A stretch of 19,379 nt of DNA from contig JAQGKC010000254.1 of assembly GCA_028290305.1 (NCBI GenBank), forward strand, positions 1 to 19,379, given 5' to 3'. Below the pieces are notes generated by a model. That model was not told the origin of the DNA. It searched no databases and saw only the letters and a program-made list of their open reading frames with translations. A program made the translations under genes and the position numbers. Source of the DNA: Bradyrhizobium sp. Lineage in GTDB: Bacteria; Pseudomonadota; Alphaproteobacteria; Rhizobiales; Xanthobacteraceae. Below are positions 15,667 to 19,379 of the stretch, piece by piece; position 1 is the stretch's first letter; every line of letters begins with the position of its first letter.

Positions 15667-16209
15667 TCAACGTGCTTCGATCGTGCTCATATGCCGCGCC
15701 CATTCCACGAGATAGAGGGATACGGAAACCAAAGTAAAGACCGTCACAAACCCCATCAGGATCAGATCATATGGCGTCGGCTTGAAGCCGAAGCCGAGCG
15801 CCGCAAGCACCAGTGCCGCGAATGCCACCTGCGCCACCGTATTGAGCTTCGATACCATCAACGGCTTCATCGGGATCGGCTTGCCGAACAACCATGACAC
15901 AATCACGGCAGCTACGATCATGATGTCGCGTGAGACCACAAGGATGACGATCCAGCGCGGCACGGCGCCCCAGATGCCGAGCGCCACATAGATCGAGACC
16001 AGCAGCGCCTTGTCCGCCAGCGGGTCGAGCAGGGCGCCCAATTCGCTGGCCATATTGAAGCGCTTGGCGAGGAAGCCATCGACCGCGTCGCTGACGCCCG
16101 CGATGACGAAGATCGCAAATGCGATTTCCATCTGGCTGGACGCGATGGCCCAGACGATGAACGGCACCAGCAGGATGCGGCCCAAGGTGATGATGTTGGG
16201 GATACTCAC
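15667..16209 (-). CDS. CDP-alcohol phosphatidyltransferase, possibly a mitochondrial-type cardiolipin synthase
   Basis: This is an integral membrane enzyme of phospholipid synthesis that displaces CMP from a CDP-lipid. The product is 180 aa with several hydrophobic helices. The active-site signature D-x2-D-G-x2-A-R-x8-G-x3-D-x3-D is present: Asp41, Asp44, Gly45, Ala48, Gly58, Asp62 and Asp66, but Lys49 replaces the usual Arg. The parts VSRDIMIVAAV and VSKLNTVAQ resemble human CRLS1 as I remember it more than PgsA. A cardiolipin synthase of the CLS_cap type is therefore possible, while phosphatidylglycerophosphate synthase remains the cautious alternative. The GTG at 16209 follows GGGAAG. The frame continues open far upstream to 17613, but that part is antisense to purM. 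hdaA follows after 45 bases. Confidence 0.85.
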   Translation of the reverse strand: MSIPNIITLGRILLVPFIVWAIASSQMEIAFAIFVIAGVSDAVDGFLAKRFNMASELGALLDPLADKALLVSIYVALGIWGAVPRWIVILVVSRDIMIVAAVIVSWLFGKPIPMKPLMVSKLNTVAQVAFAALVLAALGFGFKPTPYDLILMGFVTVFTLVSVSLYLVEWARHMSTIEAR

Positions 16210-16285
16210 GCGGCGCTTCCCGACTACCGGCCTGATTTCGCAAAGGATCCGGCCCTTTGCAGCCCGAACCGGTTCCTGTCTACAT

Positions 16286-16291
16286 AGTATA
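16286..16291 (-). promoter_or_regulatory. Candidate -10 box for the phosphatidyltransferase gene
   Basis: TATACT on the minus strand matches the -10 consensus at five of six positions and lies 77 bases upstream of the GTG at 16209. At a 17-base spacing upstream the sequence is ATGGCT, a poor -35 box. The call is therefore tentative. The rest of the divergent region 16210-16365 holds no gene that I can see. Confidence 0.3.
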
Positions 16292-16365
16292 GGTGCGGGC
16301 CGCTTGCGAGCCATTGCGCGCTGGCGGATTCCGACGTAACCAGCCGCCATCATCTGGAATCGGGC

Positions 16366-17439
16366 ATGATCGACCGCAAAAACGGGCTCACTTACGCGGA
16401 TTCGGGCGTCGATATCGATGCGGGCAATCGTCTGGTCGATCTGATCAAGCCGATGGTTCGGGCCACCGCGCGCGCCGGCGCCGACGCCGAAATCGGCGGA
16501 TTCGGCGGATTGTTCGATCTGAAGGCGGCCGGATTCCAGGACCCGGTTCTGGTCGCAGCTACCGATGGCGTCGGTACCAAGGTCAAGATCGCGATCGAGA
16601 CCGGCCTGCACGGCGGCATCGGTATCGATCTGGTGGCGATGTCGGTCAACGATCTCGTCGTGCAGGGCGCCGAGCCGCTGTTCTTTCTGGACTATTTTGC
16701 GTGCGGAAAACTCGATCCGGAGGCTGCCGCGGCCATCGTTGCTGGGATCGCGGAGGGGTGCCGTGAATCCGGCTGCGCGCTGATTGGCGGCGAAACCGCC
16801 GAAATGCCCGGTCTCTACAAGGACGGCGATTACGACCTCGCCGGTTTCGCCGTCGGCGCGGCCGAACGCGGCACGCTGTTGCCGCGACCCGATATCGCGG
16901 CTGGCGATGCGGTGATCGGCCTTGCCTCGTCCGGCGTTCACTCCAACGGATTTTCTTTGGTCCGCAAGATCGTCGAGATGTCCGGCCTGGGTTTCGAAGC
17001 GCCGGCGCCGTTTTCGCCGGTCATGACGCTGGGTGGCGCATTGCTGACGCCGACGCGGCTCTATGTAAGATCGTGCCTGCGCGCGATCCGGGAGACCGGC
17101 GCGGTCAAGGGTCTTGCACACATCACCGGTGGCGGCTTCACTGATAATATCCCGCGCGTGCTGCCAAAGCATCTCGGCGTTGGGATCGACCTTGCGCGCC
17201 TTCCGGTGCTGCCAGTCTTCAAGTGGCTTGCAGAGCAGGGGGGCATCGCCGAACTCGAACTGCTGCGCACTTTCAACTGCGGCATCGGCATGATTGCCAT
17301 CGTGAAACCGGACGCAATTGACCAGGTTACCGACATTCTCACGCAGGGCGGCGAGAGCGTTGCGCTTTTGGGCGAAGTGATCTCGGCTGCTGGCGAACAT
17401 CGGGTGGTCTACAACGGTCATCTCGATCTCACATGGTGA
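16366..17439 (+). CDS. purM: Phosphoribosylformylglycinamidine cyclo-ligase (AIR synthetase)
   Basis: PurM closes the imidazole ring of purines: FGAM plus ATP gives AIR. It acts in the cytosol as a dimer. The 357-aa product is standard length. It starts [20 protein letters not shown] and has GGFGGLFDL (44-52), [14 protein letters not shown], the conserved [20 protein letters not shown] and [14 protein letters not shown]. Further on are [15 protein letters not shown] and the C-terminal [16 protein letters not shown]. All landmarks of AIR synthetase are in order. The ATG at 16366 lies after GGAATC. purN follows on the same strand after 23 bases, so the two form an operon for steps 3 and 5 of purine synthesis. 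Confidence 0.98.
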   Translation: MIDRKNGLTYADSGVDIDAGNRLVDLIKPMVRATARAGADAEIGGFGGLFDLKAAGFQDPVLVAATDGVGTKVKIAIETGLHGGIGIDLVAMSVNDLVVQGAEPLFFLDYFACGKLDPEAAAAIVAGIAEGCRESGCALIGGETAEMPGLYKDGDYDLAGFAVGAAERGTLLPRPDIAAGDAVIGLASSGVHSNGFSLVRKIVEMSGLGFEAPAPFSPVMTLGGALLTPTRLYVRSCLRAIRETGAVKGLAHITGGGFTDNIPRVLPKHLGVGIDLARLPVLPVFKWLAEQGGIAELELLRTFNCGIGMIAIVKPDAIDQVTDILTQGGESVALLGEVISAAGEHRVVYNGHLDLTW

Positions 17440-17462
17440 GATCGATCTCGGGTGGTGATGCC

Positions 17463-18116
17463 ATGAAACGCCGCGTCGCAATCCTGATTTCCGGGCGCGG
17501 TTCGAACATGGTTGCGCTGATCCAGGCCGCAAACGCAGAGGATTTCCCGGCCGAGATCGTCGTCGTGATTTCCAACCGGTCCGATGCCGGCGGTCTTGAA
17601 AAAGCCGGGGCAAGCGGTATTCCGACCGTCACCATCGAAAGCAAGCCCTTCGGTAGGGATCGAGCGGCGTTCGAGGCGGTTCTGCAGTCGGCGCTCGACG
17701 AACACCAGGTCGACCTGATCTGCCTCGGCGGCTTCATGCGGTTGCTCACCGCGGAATTCGTGCAACGCTGGTACGGCCGGATGCTCAACATTCATCCTTC
17801 GCTGCTGCCGTCGTTTCCTGGCCTTGAGCCCCAGGCGCAGGCGCTGCGCGCCGGCGTGAAAATTTCCGGCGCCACCGTCCATTTCGTGATTCCGGAAACC
17901 GATGCCGGTCCCATCGTCATGCAAGGTGCGGTCGCGGTTCGCGACGACGATACGCCGGACACGCTGGCGGCGCGGATCCTCGAGATCGAACACCGCATCT
18001 ATCCCGATGCGCTGCGGCTGGTCGCCAGCGGCAGAACCCGGCTTGAGGGGGATATCTGCAAAACGGCAGGCAGCCCCGCTTGCAACGATGCCTTGATTTC
18101 GCCCGCGGTAAGCTAG
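17463..18116 (+). CDS. purN: Phosphoribosylglycinamide formyltransferase
   Basis: PurN transfers a formyl group from 10-formyltetrahydrofolate to GAR. The 217-aa product begins MKRRVAILISGRGSNMVALI, the standard phosphate-binding start. It has LGGFMRLLTAEFV and the catalytic Asn109 and His111 in NIHPSLLPSFPG. Asp147 lies in ETDAGPIVMQ. The stretch usually read GLHTH after the catalytic loop is GLEPQ here, which may be a lineage feature. The start at 17463 agrees with the family. An in-frame ATG at 17433 overlaps the purM stop by seven bases and would add ten residues. The C-terminal tail (about 195-217) is longer than in E. coli PurN and has two cysteines. Confidence 0.96.
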   Translation: MKRRVAILISGRGSNMVALIQAANAEDFPAEIVVVISNRSDAGGLEKAGASGIPTVTIESKPFGRDRAAFEAVLQSALDEHQVDLICLGGFMRLLTAEFVQRWYGRMLNIHPSLLPSFPGLEPQAQALRAGVKISGATVHFVIPETDAGPIVMQGAVAVRDDDTPDTLAARILEIEHRIYPDALRLVASGRTRLEGDICKTAGSPACNDALISPAVS

Positions 18117-18153
18117 GTTTGTCATCCGTGGGGCTGCTTGCACGGAGAATGAA

Positions 18154-19080
18154 ATGGCGAAGATTGCGGTGGTCGGCTGCGGGGCGATGGGATCGGTCTA
18201 TGCCGCGCTCATGGTTGATGCCGGTCACGAGGTTCATGCTGTAACGCTTTGGCCTGATCACGCCGAGGCGATGGCTTCCAAGGGCCTGCGTTGCGAAGGC
18301 GCGAGCGGCGATCGCACGGTGCCAATTCACGCGTCTACCACGACCGATGGAATTGGCCCCTGCGATCTCGTCATCATCGCCACCAAGTCGTTCGACGTGG
18401 AGGCGGCGGCGCATTCCTGCATTCCGCTGCTTGGTCCGGAGACGATCGTCCAGACCATCCAGAACGGCCTGGGATCACCGGAGATCGCAGCACCTATACT
18501 CGGCGCCGATCGTCTTGCCGTCGGGGTCGTCGGAGGTTTCGGCGCTTCGATACGGGCGCCGGGCCATGCCCATCACAACGGGATGGAGATGATCCGGTTC
18601 GGCGCGTTTGCCGGACTGCCGAAACAGCTTTTGCAAGCCTCCGCCAAAATCTGGGAATCGGCCGGCTTCAAGGTTGCCCTGTTTGACGACATCAAGCAGA
18701 TGGTCTGGGAAAAACTGATCATGAACGTCGCCTTTTCCGGGACATCCTGCACGACAGGGCTGACGGTTGGCGAAATCCTCTCTGATCCCGACGCCTGGAA
18801 TGTGGCGCGGGGTTGCGCCGCGGAAGCCATCGCAGTGGCGAAGGCTTCGAACGTCAGGCTGAATGTCGGCGATCCGATCGAACACATCCGCAAACTGGGC
18901 GGCAAGATCCCCGACGCACGTCCGTCGATGCTGCTGGATTATAACGCCGGCCGTCGCTGCGAGGTGGACGCCATCAATGGCGCGATCCCTCGCTTGGGCA
19001 AGCCGCTCAGCGTGGCAACGCCCGTCAATGACACGGTCGTCGGCATCATCAAGGCCCGTGAGCGCAGGATGCTCGCATGA
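18154..19080 (+). CDS. panE: 2-dehydropantoate 2-reductase (ketopantoate reductase family)
   Basis: Ketopantoate reductase makes D-pantoate with NADPH for pantothenate and CoA synthesis. The 308-aa product starts with the Rossmann motif GCGAMG (8-13). It has IIATKSFDV (74-82) and Asn104 in TIQNGLG. The catalytic Lys187 lies in WEKLIMNVAFSG, and DYNAGRRCEVDAING is in the C-terminal domain. GGAGA at 18144-18148 precedes the ATG. The gene follows purN by 37 bases and may be read through from it. Genomes of this group often hold several PanE/ApbA-like reductases, so the true substrate of this copy is not certain and the symbol denotes the family. Confidence 0.85.
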   Translation: MAKIAVVGCGAMGSVYAALMVDAGHEVHAVTLWPDHAEAMASKGLRCEGASGDRTVPIHASTTTDGIGPCDLVIIATKSFDVEAAAHSCIPLLGPETIVQTIQNGLGSPEIAAPILGADRLAVGVVGGFGASIRAPGHAHHNGMEMIRFGAFAGLPKQLLQASAKIWESAGFKVALFDDIKQMVWEKLIMNVAFSGTSCTTGLTVGEILSDPDAWNVARGCAAEAIAVAKASNVRLNVGDPIEHIRKLGGKIPDARPSMLLDYNAGRRCEVDAINGAIPRLGKPLSVATPVNDTVVGIIKARERRMLA

Positions 19081-19112
19081 CGAGCCACGGCAGGAACGGT
19101 TCAAAATAAAAT

Positions 19113-19132
19113 CCCCCGGCGAGGGCCGGGGG
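19113..19132 (-). terminator. Intrinsic terminator of the cold-shock gene
   Basis: CCCCCGGC (19113-19120) and GCCGGGGG (19125-19132) form a perfect 8-bp stem around GAGG. On the minus strand the stem is followed by ATTTTATTTT, a proper T-rich tail, 36 bases past the cold-shock gene stop. On the plus strand no T-run follows, so termination of panE by this element is less sure. Confidence 0.85.
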
Positions 19133-19167
19133 TGCATCATGATTGCTTGCGCGGATCCTGACGAAGT

Positions 19168-19371
19168 TTAAGAGACCTTCAGATTTTCTGCGGAGCTCTT
19201 GCCGCGATTTTCCACAAGGTCATACTCAACAACCTGGTTTTCGTTGAGGGTTGAGAGCCCAGCGCGCTCGACCGCCGAGATATGGACGAACACGTCCTTA
19301 TCGCCGGCCATCGGCTTGATGAACCCATAACCCTTGGTCGGGTTGAACCACTTGACGGTGCCTTTTTGCAT
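19168..19371 (-). CDS. Cold-shock domain protein (CspA family)
   Basis: This is a single-stranded RNA/DNA-binding protein of one cold-shock domain that acts as an RNA chaperone. The 67-aa product begins MQKGTVKWFNPTKGYGFI. RNP1 KGYGFI is at 13-18 and RNP2 VFVHIS at 27-32, with the aromatic residues of the binding face (Trp8, Phe9, Tyr15, Phe17, Phe28, His30) intact. It ends VENRGKSSAENLKVS, typical of the alphaproteobacterial form. Several csp paralogues are usual in such genomes, so no numbered name is given. Only eight bases upstream are in the window, so its promoter and leader cannot be judged. A strong terminator follows. Confidence 0.96.
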   Translation of the reverse strand: MQKGTVKWFNPTKGYGFIKPMAGDKDVFVHISAVERAGLSTLNENQVVEYDLVENRGKSSAENLKVS

Positions 19372-19379
19372 CGCCTGTC

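Noticed and set aside
15667..17613. Very long minus-strand open frame continuing upstream of the phosphatidyltransferase
   Set aside because: Everything upstream of 16209 is antisense to purM or crosses the divergent promoter region and has no protein character; GTG at 16209 with a ribosome-binding site starts the real domain.
1..19379. tRNA, rRNA, CRISPR arrays, insertion sequences, prophage or att sites
   Set aside because: No cloverleaf-like spacer, no regularly spaced repeats, no transposase or integrase frames, and no break in gene style; the spacers are short and accounted for.

Overview
The window looks like an ordinary core-chromosome stretch of a GC-rich alphaproteobacterium. The best fit is the Bradyrhizobium / Rhodopseudomonas / Nitrobacter / Afipia group (Hyphomicrobiales). 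This rests on the protein sequences and on gene neighbourhoods: lptF-lptG-lptD, hdaA-ppk-ppx and purM-purN, plus a short CspA and a small glycine-rich secreted protein of a type common in that group. I see no phage, transposon, CRISPR, tRNA or rRNA signal. Nearly all of the sequence is explained by 18 protein genes (one partial), most assignable to known families.

Layout. (1) 1-2741, minus strand: lptF, lptG and the 5' part of lptD form an overlapping operon for lipopolysaccharide export. (2) 2742-3079: a divergent intergenic region with a long interrupted inverted repeat ahead of lptF. (3) 3080-5732, plus strand: pepA (leucyl aminopeptidase), holC (DNA polymerase III chi) and an uncharacterised lipoprotein. 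(4) 5786-8419, minus strand: a YheS/Uup-like ABC-F ATPase, a 61-aa protein, and a secreted Gly/Trp/His-repeat protein with a strong terminator. (5) 8724-11023, plus strand: ndk, then two tandem TerC-family membrane proteins of equal length. (6) 11068-16209, minus strand: a CDP-alcohol phosphatidyltransferase, hdaA (replication control), ppk and ppx (polyphosphate synthesis and hydrolysis). (7) 16366-19080, plus strand: purM, purN and a panE-like ketopantoate reductase. (8) 19168-19371, minus strand: a cold-shock protein with its terminator.

How the genes fit together. The lpt genes build the inner-membrane and outer-membrane parts of the LPS bridge. pepA-holC lies divergent from lptF-lptG, as I recall it does in E. 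coli, so this neighbourhood is old. ppk and ppx make and degrade polyphosphate, and a PhoB-box-like direct repeat lies upstream of ppk. purM and purN are successive users and makers in purine synthesis.

I did not find a clearly new system. The points most worth a second look are: the ppk upstream Pho-box-like element; the tandem terC pair, where the second copy probably uses a TTG start; the CDP-alcohol phosphatidyltransferase, which resembles mitochondrial cardiolipin synthase more than PgsA; the inverted repeat before lptF; a 61-aa protein with a NepR-like pattern; and a lipoprotein with a BamE-like C-terminal pattern. All homology statements come from reading the sequence and from memory; no search was run.
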